Positions 10,428-20,587 of a stretch of DNA of 64,000 bases are shown here, in pieces. The translations under genes were made by a program, and so were the position numbers. Source of the DNA: Aquariibacter albus (GTDB lineage: Bacteria; Pseudomonadota; Gammaproteobacteria; Burkholderiales; Burkholderiaceae_C); contig NZ_JACIVI010000003.1 in NCBI RefSeq assembly GCF_014145335.1, positions 293,575 to 357,574 of the forward strand. The letters run 5' to 3'. The notes under the pieces are model-generated. The model searched no databases. It saw only the letters and a list, made by a program, of their open reading frames with translations, and had not been told where the DNA came from. Positions within the stretch are counted from its first letter, which is position 1. Every line of letters begins with the position of its first letter.

Positions 10428-10916
10428 ATGGCCGCCGCAAGCAACAAGATCGCCGAGAACAAGAAAGCCCGCTTCAACTACCTGATCGAGGAGTCGCACG
10501 AGACCGGGGTGGTGCTGGAGGGCTGGGAGGTCAAGGCGATCCGCGCCGGCCAGGTGCAGCTGACCGATGGCTATGTGGTGATCAAGGACGGCGAGCTCTT
10601 CCTGATCGGCTGCCGCATCAATCCGCTGCGCACGGCCTCCACCCACGTGCATCCGCAGGCCGACCGCACCAAGAAGCTGCTGATGCACAAGGACGAGATC
10701 CGCCGCCTGATCGGCAAGGTCGAGCAGAAAGGCTTCACCCTCGTCCCGCTGGAGCTGTACTACAAGGCCGGCCGCGTGAAGTGCGCGGTGGCCCTGGCCA
10801 AGGGCAAGGCCCAGCACGACAAGCGCGAGACCGAGAAGACCCGCGACTGGGAGCGCGAGAAAGGCCGCCTGATGCGGCACAAGGTCTCGTCCAACGGCAG
10901 CGCGGCCAAGGGCTGA
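10428..10916 (+). CDS. smpB: SsrA-binding protein SmpB
   Basis: A 162-residue partner of tmRNA that delivers it to stalled ribosomes in trans-translation. The OB-fold core shows [29 protein letters not shown], the [19 protein letters not shown] segment and [14 protein letters not shown], followed by a basic C-terminal tail ([17 protein letters not shown]) that inserts in the mRNA channel. The start [15 protein letters not shown] was chosen because the longer upstream frame is antisense to ratA. It is divergently transcribed from ratA/rnfH; the tmRNA gene itself is not in the window. Confidence 0.96.
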   Translation: MAAASNKIAENKKARFNYLIEESHETGVVLEGWEVKAIRAGQVQLTDGYVVIKDGELFLIGCRINPLRTASTHVHPQADRTKKLLMHKDEIRRLIGKVEQKGFTLVPLELYYKAGRVKCAVALAKGKAQHDKRETEKTRDWEREKGRLMRHKVSSNGSAAKG

Positions 10917-10982
10917 GGCCCCGGGTCAGCCCCGCTGGTCCCGCCGGCCCCGCGGCGGCCGAGGCCGTCTCCGGTCCGGATC

Positions 10983-12143
10983 TCAGGCCGGCCGCGGCAC
11001 GGCCAGATGCCGCCCGATCCAGCGCAGGCCCGGCTGCTCGACGTGGCGGTGGAAGCGCGGTGCCAGGGCCAGGCTCAGGCCCCAGACCGCCAGAAGCCCC
11101 AGGGCATGCGTGCCGGCGGCCCGGTCGGGCACCCAGCGCTCGAAGGCCGCGCCGACCAGCATCAGCACCGGGTAGTGGACGAGGAAGAGCGCATAGCTGG
11201 CGCCCGACTGCTCGGCCAGCCAGCGGCCCAGCCGGCGGCCGCGCGCCAGGCCGGCCCCGGCGCGTCGCCGTGCGCGGTCCGCCAGCAGGCGCAGCGCCGG
11301 CGCCAGCACCAGCAGCAGGGCCACGGCGGCGGCCAGGGCCAGTCGGCTGCGGAAGTCCAGCCACAGCGCCAGGGCGACGCCGCCGGCCAGCAGGCTCAGG
11401 CCCATCTGCCGGCCGCGCGAGGCCCGCAGCTCCGGCCCCCACCAGGCTGCCAGCACGCCCAGGCCGTAGGCGCCGAGGAAGTAGGGCGCGGCCACGTCCC
11501 AGTCGCTGTCGCGGTTGAAGACCAGCAGCGAGGCCAGGGTGCCGGCGGCGATCAGCAGCGGCGCGGCGGCCGGTCGCCAGGCCCCGGCCGGGGCGCGCGC
11601 GGCCCAGGCCGCATCCAGCTTCGCCCCCAGGCCGACGGCCGCCAGCAGCAGGGCGTAGAGCTGGAGATCGATGGCCACGTACCAGACGCCGGCCGACTGC
11701 GCCTCCACGCCCAGCAGGTCCTGCAGCATCAGGAGGTGGATCAGCACCTCGTCCGGCGTCGCGGTCGGTGGCAGGTGGTCCAGATCGGCCAGGCGCCGCG
11801 CGACGGCCGCGCACGCCAGGGCCAGCATCAAGGTGACGGCCAGCGGCCAGCCCAGGCGCAGGTAGCGCAGCAGCAGGCGCCGCGCGAGCGTCGGCCCGCC
11901 CGGGGCCAGCCGTCCGCCTGGCGCCAGGCCCTGGGCCGCCAGCGCGCCCCCGACGACGAGGAAGACCTGCACCGCCAGCCGCGCGTTCTCGGCCAGCCAG
12001 GCGATCAGCGCCGGGGCCAGGCGGGCCGCGTGATCCGACATCGGCCCGTAGAAGGCCAGGTGGTGCAGCACGATGAGCTGGGCCGCCCCCACCTTCAGCG
12101 CATCGATCAGGGGGGCGCGGGCAGCGGTGGGCTTGGCCTTCAC
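10983..12143 (-). CDS. Acyltransferase 3 family membrane protein
   Basis: A 386-residue integral membrane protein with about ten hydrophobic helices. The N-terminal IDALKVGAAQLIVLHHLAFY carries the double His that marks acyltransferase-3 (O-acetyltransferase) proteins, and AVQVFLVVGG and SYALFLVHYPVLML are further family landmarks. It would transfer acyl groups to a cell-surface or small-molecule substrate; the acceptor is not predictable. The start is GTG at 12143, whose last bases overlap the metC stop (GTGA), so translation is coupled to metC. It converges on smpB with 66 bp between. Confidence 0.82.
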   Translation of the reverse strand: MKAKPTAARAPLIDALKVGAAQLIVLHHLAFYGPMSDHAARLAPALIAWLAENARLAVQVFLVVGGALAAQGLAPGGRLAPGGPTLARRLLLRYLRLGWPLAVTLMLALACAAVARRLADLDHLPPTATPDEVLIHLLMLQDLLGVEAQSAGVWYVAIDLQLYALLLAAVGLGAKLDAAWAARAPAGAWRPAAAPLLIAAGTLASLLVFNRDSDWDVAAPYFLGAYGLGVLAAWWGPELRASRGRQMGLSLLAGGVALALWLDFRSRLALAAAVALLLVLAPALRLLADRARRRAGAGLARGRRLGRWLAEQSGASYALFLVHYPVLMLVGAAFERWVPDRAAGTHALGLLAVWGLSLALAPRFHRHVEQPGLRWIGRHLAVPRPA

Positions 12144-13393
12144 CGGGCTGCGCAGACCAGGGCCTGGTCGACGTCGGCGATCAGGTCGGCCACGTCTTCC
12201 AGGCCGATGCACAGCCGCACCAGCGGGCCGCGGAAGGGCGAGCCGGCCGGGCGGATCTGCGTCGGCTCATAGGGCACGGCCAGGCTGACCGGCCCGCCCC
12301 AGGAGTAGCCGATGCGGAAGTGGCGCAGGGCCTCGACGAAGCGTTCGGCGCGGCGCGGGCCCTCGGCCGCCTCGGGGGCGAACTCCAGCGTCAGCAGGCC
12401 GGCCGCGGCGCGGCACAGGGCCGCCCAGTGGGCATGGCCGGGGCTGTCCGGCCGGGCCGGGTGCAGCACGCGGCGGATCAGGCTGCCGGGCGTGGCGGCC
12501 TGCGCCGCGCAGTGCGCCGCCAGGGCGCGGGCGGCCGCGTCCTGGGCGGCGTAGCGCAGCGGCAGGCTGGGCAGGCCGCGGAGCACGGCCTCCACATCGT
12601 TGGCGCCCACGCCCAGGCCGAGACGGCCATGGGCCGCGGCCAGGCGGGCATGCAGGCCGGCGTCGCGGCAGGCGAGGGAGCCCATCAGCAGGTCGCCGCC
12701 GCCGGCCGGGTATTTGGTGAGCGCATGCACGCTCAGGTCCACGCCCAGGGGCTGGCCGTCCGGGCCCGTGCCCAGGGCGAAGGCGTCGAAGGCCAGACCG
12801 GCGCCCCAGGTGTTGTCCAGCGCGATCACGGCCTGCGGCGCCAGGCGCCGCGCCGTGGCCACCAGGCCGCGCAGGTCGGGGAATTCCAGCGTCACCGAGC
12901 CGGCCGCCTCCAGCCAGATCAGCCGCGTCGAAGGCCCCAGCAGGCGGCCGAAGGCCTCGGCATCGAGCGGGTCGTACGTGAGGGTGTTGATGCCCCAGCG
13001 CCTGAGCTCATGCTCGGCCAGGTTGCGGCTGGGTGCGTAGACGTTGTCTGGCAGCAGCAGGGTGTCGCCGGGGCCGAGCAGGGCCTGGTCGACCAGCGCG
13101 ATCGCGGCCAGGCCGCTGGGCGCCAGCAGCACGTGGGACGCGCCCTCCAGCGTGGCCAGGCGGGCTTCCAGCGTGAAGCTGGTCGGCGTGCCATGCAGGC
13201 CGTAGGTGTAGCCGGACTTGTCGGCCCAGCGGGTCGAGCGCATGGCCGCCACGCTGTCGAAGAAGACGGTGGAGGCCTTGGCCACCGGCACGGCCGGCGC
13301 GTCGAAGCCGGCCGGCGCGCGGTAGGGGTGGTGGATCAGGCGGGTCGCCGGGCCGGGCGCGGGGCCTTCGGGCGGCAGGGTGTCGTCAGCCAT
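12140..13393 (-). CDS. metC: PLP-dependent cystathionine beta-lyase
   Basis: A 417-residue fold-type I PLP enzyme of the Cys/Met metabolism family. The cofactor lysine is Lys227 in SVHALTKYPAGGGD; YGLHGTPTSFTLEARLATLE and the SWGGPVSLAVPY region near the C-terminus match bacterial MetC rather than MetB or MetZ. It cleaves cystathionine to homocysteine, pyruvate and ammonia. It is downstream of rimO (36 bp) and overlaps the acyltransferase start by four bases. A desulfhydrase side activity is common in this family. The exact choice among Cys/Met lyases is a little uncertain. Confidence 0.85.
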   Translation of the reverse strand: MADDTLPPEGPAPGPATRLIHHPYRAPAGFDAPAVPVAKASTVFFDSVAAMRSTRWADKSGYTYGLHGTPTSFTLEARLATLEGASHVLLAPSGLAAIALVDQALLGPGDTLLLPDNVYAPSRNLAEHELRRWGINTLTYDPLDAEAFGRLLGPSTRLIWLEAAGSVTLEFPDLRGLVATARRLAPQAVIALDNTWGAGLAFDAFALGTGPDGQPLGVDLSVHALTKYPAGGGDLLMGSLACRDAGLHARLAAAHGRLGLGVGANDVEAVLRGLPSLPLRYAAQDAAARALAAHCAAQAATPGSLIRRVLHPARPDSPGHAHWAALCRAAAGLLTLEFAPEAAEGPRRAERFVEALRHFRIGYSWGGPVSLAVPYEPTQIRPAGSPFRGPLVRLCIGLEDVADLIADVDQALVCAAR

Positions 13394-13429
13394 GGGAGGG
13401 CAGGCTCAGGGGCCGAGGCCGGACCGGGC

Positions 13430-14836
13430 TCAGACGATCTCGCCGACCAGGTCGTGCCCGCGGGTGGACACGATGCGGGCCTTCACGAAATCGCCGACCT
13501 TGTAGGTCTTGCTGGCCTTGGCCGGCGGCAGCAGGTGGACCACGCCGTCGATCTCCGGCGCATCGGCATACGTGCGGCCCAGGCCGCCCTGCTTGCCCAG
13601 GGCCTTGGCCTGGTCGACCAGCACCTGCATGGTGGCCCCGACGCGGGCCTGCAGCTTGGCGGCGGAGACGGCTTCGGCCACGGCCATGAAGCGGGCGCGG
13701 CGCGCCTCGCGCAGGGCGTCCGGCAGCGCGCCGGGCAGGGCATTGGCCGCGGCGCCGGTCACGGGCGAGTAGGCGAAGCAGCCGGCGCGGTCGATCTGCG
13801 CCTCCTGCAGGAAGTCCAGCAGGTGCTGGAACTCGGCCTCGGTCTCGCCGGGGAAGCCGGCGATGAAGGTCGAGCGCACGATCAGCTCGGGGCAGGCCTC
13901 GCGCCACTTCTGCAGGCGCTCCAGGTTGCGCTCGCCGCTGGCCGGGCGCTTCATGCGCTTGAGCACGTCCGGATGGCTGTGCTGGAAGGGCACGTCCAGG
14001 TAGGGCAGCACGCGGCCGCCGGCCATCAGCGGCACCACCTCGTCGACATGCGGGTAGGGGTAGACGTAGTGCAGCCGCACCCAGGCACCAAACGGTTCGG
14101 CCAGCAGGCCCAACTGCTCGACCAGGTCGTGCAGCCGGGTCTTGACCGGCTTGCCGTCCCAGAAGCCGGTGCGGTACTTCAGGTCCACGCCATAGGCCGA
14201 GGTGTCCTGGCTGACGACCAGCAGCTCCTTCACCCCGCTCTCGAACAGGGCGCGGGCTTCGTTGAGCACGTCGCCGATCGGGCGGCTGACCAGGTCGCCG
14301 CGCATGCTGGGGATGATGCAGAAGGTGCAGCGGTGGTTGCAGCCCTCGCTGATCTTCAGGTAGGCGTAGTGCTTGGGCGTGAGCTTGATGCCTTGCGGCG
14401 GCACCAGGTCCACGAAGGGATCGTGCGGCTTGGGCAGGTGGGCGTGGACGGCGTCCAGCACCTCGTCGGTGGCGTGCGGGCCGGTGACGGCCAGCACCTT
14501 GGGATGCACCTGCTGCACTAGGTTGCCGCCATCGTCGGCGGCCTTGGCGCCGAGGCAGCCGGTGACCACCACCTTGCCGTTCTCGGCCAGGGCTTCGCCA
14601 ATGGCGTCCAGGCTTTCCTGCACGGCCGCGTCGATGAAGCCACAGGTGTTGACGATGACCAGGTCCGCGCCCGCATAGCTCTTGCTGGTGCGGTAGCCCT
14701 CGGCCGAAAGCCGGGTCAGGATCAGCTCGGCATCGGTCAGGGCCTTGGGGCAGCCGAGGCTGACGAAGCCGATGGTCGGCGTCGGGCCGGCCACGAGGGC
14801 CGGGGTGGGGGCGAGGGGGGCGTCGGCATCAGGCAT
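13430..14836 (-). CDS. rimO: Ribosomal protein S12 methylthiotransferase RimO
   Basis: A 468-residue radical-SAM enzyme that methylthiolates an aspartate of ribosomal protein S12. The N-terminal MTTase domain binds one 4Fe-4S cluster through Cys29 (SLGCPK), Cys65 (NTCGF) and Cys94 (TGCLG). The radical-SAM cluster ligands are Cys166, Cys170 and Cys173 (GCNHRCTFC). A TRAM domain forms the last 65 residues. [12 protein letters not shown] and the [12 protein letters not shown] motif identify RimO rather than MiaB. Length is close to the usual 440-460, with an Ala/Pro-rich N-terminal addition. Confidence 0.95.
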   Translation of the reverse strand: MPDADAPLAPTPALVAGPTPTIGFVSLGCPKALTDAELILTRLSAEGYRTSKSYAGADLVIVNTCGFIDAAVQESLDAIGEALAENGKVVVTGCLGAKAADDGGNLVQQVHPKVLAVTGPHATDEVLDAVHAHLPKPHDPFVDLVPPQGIKLTPKHYAYLKISEGCNHRCTFCIIPSMRGDLVSRPIGDVLNEARALFESGVKELLVVSQDTSAYGVDLKYRTGFWDGKPVKTRLHDLVEQLGLLAEPFGAWVRLHYVYPYPHVDEVVPLMAGGRVLPYLDVPFQHSHPDVLKRMKRPASGERNLERLQKWREACPELIVRSTFIAGFPGETEAEFQHLLDFLQEAQIDRAGCFAYSPVTGAAANALPGALPDALREARRARFMAVAEAVSAAKLQARVGATMQVLVDQAKALGKQGGLGRTYADAPEIDGVVHLLPPAKASKTYKVGDFVKARIVSTRGHDLVGEIV

Positions 14837-14900
14837 CAGGGGATTTTCGCCGAGGCGGGCGCTCCGTCCCGCCGCGCAGCCTGCGGCCTGCGGCCGACCG

Positions 14901-14924
14901 GGTCTCCGGGTTGATCCCGAGACC
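14901..14924. other. Imperfect hairpin in the rimO divergent region
   Basis: GGTCTCCGGG TTGAT CCCGAGACC forms a 9-bp stem with one bulged base and a 5-nt loop, 65 bp upstream of rimO and 125 bp upstream of the START-like gene. It could be an operator or an RNA leader structure. No T-run follows on either strand. Confidence 0.3.
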
Positions 14925-15048
14925 GTGCGGGAAAGTCTCCTGCGCCGGCCGGCCCGCAGCTTTCGCGGGACCGCTTAGATTGGCGCTGGCCCGGCCGCCG
15001 CGGCGCCCGGGCCCCGTCCCCCACCCCCGAATGCCCTGCGAGATGCCG

Positions 15049-15570
15049 ATGAAACGCACCCGTGCCGTGATGCTGCTGTCGATGCTGGTCCTGCCCTGGT
15101 GGGTCCAGGCCGCGGTCGACGAAACCATCCGCTACAAGGACTCGATCGAGATCCAGGCCCCGATCGAGGCGGTCTGGCGCCGCGCCGGCAATTTCGGCGA
15201 CCTTGGCTGGCATCCCGCCGTGGGCAAGACGGAGATCACCGCCGGCACGAACAACCAGGTCGGCGCCGCGCGCCGCATCACCCTGAAGGACGGCGGCACG
15301 ATCGACGAGCTGCTGACCGAGTACGACGAGGCGGCCTTCAGCCTGCGCTACAAGATCACCGAGGGCGTCCTGCCGGTGCGCGACTACGCCGCCACGCTGA
15401 GCCTGAAGGCGGTCGACGGCAAGACCGTCGTCACCTGGCGCAGCACCTTCAAGCGCAAGGACCCGGGCAAGGCCCCGGCCGCCGGCCAGGATGACGACAG
15501 CGCGAAAGCTGCGATCGCCGGCGTGTTCAAGGCCGGTCTCGAAAACCTCAAGGCCCTGAGCGAGCGCTGA
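15049..15570 (+). CDS. Exported SRPBCC (START-like) protein
   Basis: A 173-residue protein with a signal peptide (MKRTRAVMLLSMLVLPWWVQ then AAVDE) and a polyketide-cyclase/START-like ligand-binding fold (ETIRYKDSIEIQAPIEAVWR through to KAGLENLKALSER). It resembles the MxaD/PYR-like branch found in periplasmic proteins. Its ligand is unknown. The frame is open further upstream; I chose the Met that puts the basic n-region directly before the hydrophobic core. It converges on phaR with 10 bp between stops. Confidence 0.75.
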   Translation: MKRTRAVMLLSMLVLPWWVQAAVDETIRYKDSIEIQAPIEAVWRRAGNFGDLGWHPAVGKTEITAGTNNQVGAARRITLKDGGTIDELLTEYDEAAFSLRYKITEGVLPVRDYAATLSLKAVDGKTVVTWRSTFKRKDPGKAPAAGQDDDSAKAAIAGVFKAGLENLKALSER

Positions 15571-15580
15571 GCCGCCGCCT

Positions 15581-16219
15581 TCAGCGCCCGCTGCCGCCGG
15601 GCGCGCCGGGGAAGCGGCCGCCGAACAGGGTTTCGGTCTGCTTCTGCATCTGTTCCTGCATCTGCTGGAACAGGGTCTTGGACGAGTCCATATAGGGACC
15701 CATCAGCTGCTGCACCAGCGGGTTCTGCAGGTTCATAAAGGGCGCCCAGGCCTCGGCGCCGGGCGGCTGGCCCCCGCTGCGCAGCTGCTCGGCAAAGCGG
15801 TTCTGCAGCTCGACGAAGGACTGCATGGTCTGTTCGAGGTAACTGCCCATCAGGCCCTGCATGGTGTGGCCGTAGTAGCGGATCACCTGGGCCAGCATCT
15901 GCTCGCTGAACATGGGCAGGCCGCCCGATTCCTCTTCCAGGATGATCTGCAGCAGGATGCTGCGGGTCAGGTCCTCGCCGGTCTTGGCATCGCGAACGAC
16001 GAAGCGCTCGTGGTCGAGCACCATCTGCTTCACGTCGGCCAGCGTGATGTAGCCGCTGACGCGGGTGTCGTAGAGCCGGCGATTCGGGTACTTCTTGAGC
16101 ACCCGCAGATCGCCGGCGGCGGTCTCGGCGCCGGGGGCCTCGGCCTCGGGCGGCAGGCCGTCCTCGCCCGGCTCGTCGTCGGGGCGTGCGGTGCTGCGGG
16201 CTTTGCGCGTGGTCGCCAT
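15581..16219 (-). CDS. phaR: Polyhydroxyalkanoate synthesis repressor PhaR
   Basis: A 212-residue regulator that senses PHA granules and represses phasin genes. The N-terminal DNA-binding domain (about residues 38-100) shows the diagnostic VLKKYPNRRLYDTRVSGYIT and LADVKQMVLDHERF. The PHB-accumulation domain follows (ILLQIILEEESGGLPMFSEQ ... YLEQTMQSF), and a Gln/Met-rich tail ends the protein. GGAGAG lies just upstream of ATG. The PHA synthase genes are not in the window, but an acetyl-CoA acetyltransferase suitable for PHA precursors is at 39.2 kb. Confidence 0.94.
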   Translation of the reverse strand: MATTRKARSTARPDDEPGEDGLPPEAEAPGAETAAGDLRVLKKYPNRRLYDTRVSGYITLADVKQMVLDHERFVVRDAKTGEDLTRSILLQIILEEESGGLPMFSEQMLAQVIRYYGHTMQGLMGSYLEQTMQSFVELQNRFAEQLRSGGQPPGAEAWAPFMNLQNPLVQQLMGPYMDSSKTLFQQMQEQMQKQTETLFGGRFPGAPGGSGR

Positions 16220-16286
16220 GCGGCTCTCCTCAGGGTGGCGGCCGATTATGGGATGGGCCGGGTCCGGCCCCCGGGACGCCGGCGGC

Positions 16287-17515
<1,229 letters not shown>

Positions 17516-17519
<4 letters not shown>

Positions 17520-18241
17520 GGCCGGGCCTCCGCGGCGGCCGCGCGCGGCGGCAGCGCGCGGTCCTCCACCAGCCGGCCGTCGCGCACGACGATCAGGCGC
17601 TTCGCCCAGGCGGCGATGTCGGGCTCGTGCGTGACCAGCACCAGCGTGATGCCCTCGGCGTGGAGCTGGCTCAGCAGGCGCATGACCTCCTCGGAGGTCG
17701 TGCTGTCCAGCGCGCCGGTTGGCTCGTCGGCCAGCAGCATGCGGGGCTGGTTGACCAGCGCCCGCGCGATCGCGACCCGCTGCTGCTGGCCGCCGGAGAG
17801 CTGGGCCGGCGTGTGGTCCGCCCGTGCGCCCAGGCCGACCAGCTCCAGGCAGGCCCGCGCCCGCGCGCGCCGCGCGGCCGGCGCGACGCCGGCATAGACC
17901 AGCGGCAGTTCGACGTTCTCCAGCGCCGAGGTGCGCGGCAACAGATTGAACTGCTGGAACACGAAGCCGATGCGGCGGTTGCGCAGGGCGGCCAGCGCCT
18001 CGCCGGACATCCCTTCGACCGCCTCGCCCTCGAGCCGGTAACTGCCCTCGCTGGGCTGGTCGAGGGCGCCGAGGATGTTCATCAGCGTGCTCTTGCCCGA
18101 ACCCGAGCTGCCCATGATCGCGACGAACTCGCCGGCCTCGATGTCCAGATCGACGCCGCGCAGCGCATGCACGGTCTGCTCCGCGCTGCCACCCGGCGGG
18201 CGGTAGACCTTGGTGACGCCACGCAGCGCGATCAGGGCCAT
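17516..18241 (-). CDS. MacB-type ABC transporter ATP-binding protein
   Basis: A 241-residue ABC ATPase of the LolD/MacB class: Walker [10 protein letters not shown] (44-52), signature LSGGQ (148-152), Walker B MLLADE (168-173) and the D-loop ALDS. The C-terminal His is in [14 protein letters not shown]. It powers the adjoining permease. It is the middle gene of a minus-strand operon (adaptor, ATPase, permease), starting 8 bp after the adaptor and overlapping the permease start through ATGA. Canonical MacB is a fused ATPase-permease; here the two parts are separate genes, as in many YknXYZ-like or MacAB-like systems. Confidence 0.93.
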
Positions 18242-18249
18242 GGCGTCGC

Positions 18250-19677
18250 TCAGAAGCGCACCCGCGGCGCCGCAGCCGGCTGCGGCGTCTTGGCCTGCTG
18301 GCCGCCGAAGAGCTGGTTCAGCAGGCCGGGCGCGGCCTCGGGCGCGGGCGGCGAGGCCACCAGCACCAGGTCGCCGGCCTGCAGCGGGGCCGGGGCGCCG
18401 GGCTCGACCTTGTCGGCCGGCAGCACCTCGGTGCTGCTGCCATCGCTCAGGCCCAGCCGCACCCGCAGCTCCTGCGGCGTGCCGTCGGGCAGCAGGCGCC
18501 AGACCCGGCCGCGGTTCAGGCCGCCGCGGCCGGCCTCGCCACCCGGCCGGCCGGCCCCTTCGGCGCGCCGGGCGTTGCGGGCCGGGCCGGGGGCCGAGGC
18601 GCCGGCCCCCGAGGCCGCCGCCGGCAGCAGCGCATCGGGCACCTTCACGCGCAGCGCGGCGTTCGGGATCTTGAGCGCGTCCTCGCGCCGGTCGGTCGCG
18701 ATCCGCACATTGGCTGTCATGCCCGGCAGCAGGCGGCCGTCCGGGTTCGCGAAGCGCACCACCGCCGTGTAGGTGATCACGTTCTGCACGTTGGTGGCCG
18801 ACTTGCGCACTTGCTCGACCACGCCCTCGTGCGTGAGATCGGGGTAGGTGTCGACGGTGAAGGTTGCGGTCTGGCCGGGCTGCACCCGGCCGATGTCGGC
18901 CTCGTCGACCGAGACCTCGACCTGCATGTCGCGCAGGTTGCGGGCGATGATGAAGAGCTCCGGCGCCTGCAGGCTGGCGGCCACCGTCTGGCCCACGCTG
19001 ACGCTGCGCTTGATGACCACGCCATCGACCGGCGAGCGGATCACGGTGCGGCCCAGGTCGACCTCGGCCGAGGCCAGCACCGATTCGCGCTGGCGGATCG
19101 CCGCCCGTGCGCTCTCGGCCTGGGCCCGGGCGACACCGGTCTGGGCCTCGGCGGCGCGCGCCGCCTCGGCCTGGGTGGCGGCCAGGTTGCTGGCGGTGTC
19201 GAACTCCGCCGCCGAGATGAAACCCTGGTCGCGCAGGCCGCGGCGGCGGGCCAGGTCGCGCTCGGCGTTCTGCGCGTCGAGCCGTGCCCGCGCGGCATTG
19301 GCCGCGGCCGCCGCGACGCCGGCTTCGGCCGTGCCGGCCTGGGCCCGGGCGGCCTCCAGGTCGGCGCGGGCCTGCTGCACGCGCAGCTCGAAGGTCTTGG
19401 GGTCGATGCGGGCGATCACCTCGCCCTCGCGCACCTCGGTGTTGAAGTCGGCCCGCACCTCGGCCAGCTGGCCCGAGACCTGGCTGCCGACGTTCACCGA
19501 CAGCACCGGATTGACCGTGCCGGTGGCCGAGACCACCGCCTCCAGCGGGCCGCGTTCGACCGCCGCGGTGCGCCAGTCCGTCACCGGTCCGCTGGGGCCG
19601 GGCCAGGCCCACCATGCGGCGGCCCCCACGGCGGCCAGCAGCAGCAAGCCCCCCCCTTTCGCAGTCCAGCTCCTCAT
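18250..19677 (-). CDS. MacA-like periplasmic adaptor protein
   Basis: A 475-residue HlyD/MacA adaptor linking the ABC permease to an outer-membrane channel. The N-terminal hydrophobic anchor ([18 protein letters not shown]) is followed by the lipoyl half ([20 protein letters not shown]) and a long Ala-rich alpha-hairpin (residues about 105-215). The second lipoyl half ([20 protein letters not shown]), the beta-barrel and a Gly/Ala-rich insert near 350-385 come next. It is the first gene of the minus-strand operon. No outer-membrane partner follows; the TolC at 25.8 kb could serve both efflux systems. Confidence 0.92.
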   Translation of the reverse strand: MRSWTAKGGGLLLLAAVGAAAWWAWPGPSGPVTDWRTAAVERGPLEAVVSATGTVNPVLSVNVGSQVSGQLAEVRADFNTEVREGEVIARIDPKTFELRVQQARADLEAARAQAGTAEAGVAAAAANAARARLDAQNAERDLARRRGLRDQGFISAAEFDTASNLAATQAEAARAAEAQTGVARAQAESARAAIRQRESVLASAEVDLGRTVIRSPVDGVVIKRSVSVGQTVAASLQAPELFIIARNLRDMQVEVSVDEADIGRVQPGQTATFTVDTYPDLTHEGVVEQVRKSATNVQNVITYTAVVRFANPDGRLLPGMTANVRIATDRREDALKIPNAALRVKVPDALLPAAASGAGASAPGPARNARRAEGAGRPGGEAGRGGLNRGRVWRLLPDGTPQELRVRLGLSDGSSTEVLPADKVEPGAPAPLQAGDLVLVASPPAPEAAPGLLNQLFGGQQAKTPQPAAAPRVRF

Positions 19678-19803
19678 GCGCGGCCTTCTTTCATCGTCGG
19701 CTCATTCTAGGAAGGGCTCCGGACCCGCCTGCTGCGCTTGACCCTGCGCCGCCCTGGGCCGCAAGTCCGCCGGTTTGACCCGGGCGCCCCCGCAGGGCAC
19801 CAT

Positions 19804-19821
19804 ACTGACCAAGAAGTCAGT
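19804..19821. promoter_or_regulatory. Candidate TetR-family operator
   Basis: ACTGAC-CAAGAA-GTCAGT is a perfect 6-bp inverted repeat with a 6-bp spacer, 56 bp ahead of the TetR start. TACTGAC..GTCAGTA boxes of this shape are common autoregulatory operators of TetR repressors controlling RND pumps. It also lies about 125 bp upstream of the divergent MacA-like gene, so it could control both directions. Confidence 0.65.
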
Positions 19822-19876
19822 AAACCGTCAGCCATCGGCCGCCTCCCGCGGCGGCTGCCTGCGGTCCCCCGTCCCC

Positions 19877-20587
19877 ATGAGCCTGTCCGCCGCCCCGTCC
19901 GCCGTCCCGCGGCCTGCTGCGCAGCGGGCCGTCGAGGGCATGCCGGCCCGCCAGCGGCGCAAGGCTGCCCGTCCTCAGGAGCTGCTCGACGCGGCCCTGG
20001 GCCTGTTCGTCGAGAAGGGCTTCGCCGCCACCCGCACCGAAGAGGTGGCCGAACGGGCCGGCGTGTCCAAGGGCACGCTCTACCTCTACTACCCCAGCAA
20101 GGAAGATCTGCTGAAGGCGGTGATCGCGCAGAACATCTCGCGCGAGATCGCCGAAAGCATGGATCGCGTCGCCCAGCACCAGGGCGGCAGCGCCGAGCTG
20201 CTGCGCCAGATGCTGCGCGAGTGGTGGGCCAATGCCGGCGAAGCCAGCTGCGGCGGCATCTGCCGCCTGATGATGTCCGAGGCCGGCAACTTCCCCGCGC
20301 TGGCCAGCTACTACGAAGCCGAGGTGATCGAGCCGGCCCGCCGGCTCTGGCGGGCCGTGCTGGAGCGGGGCATCGCGCGGGGCGAGTTCCGCCCCATGCC
20401 GCTCGACAGCACGGTGGCCGCGCTGATGGCGCCGATGCTTTTCCTGGTCATGCAGCAGCACACCGCCACCAGCTGCCCGCAGCTGGCTTCGCCGGTCGAT
20501 CCCGCCGAGGTCGTCGAACGCATTGCCGATCTGGTGCTGGACGGCCTGCGGGCCCCGGCGGCCGCGTCCCGGGTGCGCCGGGCGTGA
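19877..20587 (+). CDS. TetR-family repressor of the RND efflux operon
   Basis: A 236-residue regulator. The HTH is at about residues 30-80 (ELLDAALGLFVEKGFAATRT, EEVAERAGVSKGTLYLYYPS), followed by an all-helical ligand domain. The start at MSLSAAPSAVP leaves a 20-residue Ala-rich leader before the HTH; MPARQRRKAARP (Met22) is an alternative. Its stop overlaps the next gene's GTG (GTGA), so regulator, adaptor and pump are one transcript and the pump should be autoregulated through the palindrome at 19804-19821. Confidence 0.9.
   Translation: MSLSAAPSAVPRPAAQRAVEGMPARQRRKAARPQELLDAALGLFVEKGFAATRTEEVAERAGVSKGTLYLYYPSKEDLLKAVIAQNISREIAESMDRVAQHQGGSAELLRQMLREWWANAGEASCGGICRLMMSEAGNFPALASYYEAEVIEPARRLWRAVLERGIARGEFRPMPLDSTVAALMAPMLFLVMQQHTATSCPQLASPVDPAEVVERIADLVLDGLRAPAAASRVRRA

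Noticed and set aside
14901..14924. Riboswitch upstream of rimO or the START-like gene
   Set aside because: Only a single short hairpin with no recognisable aptamer core; orientation and expression platform are lacking.
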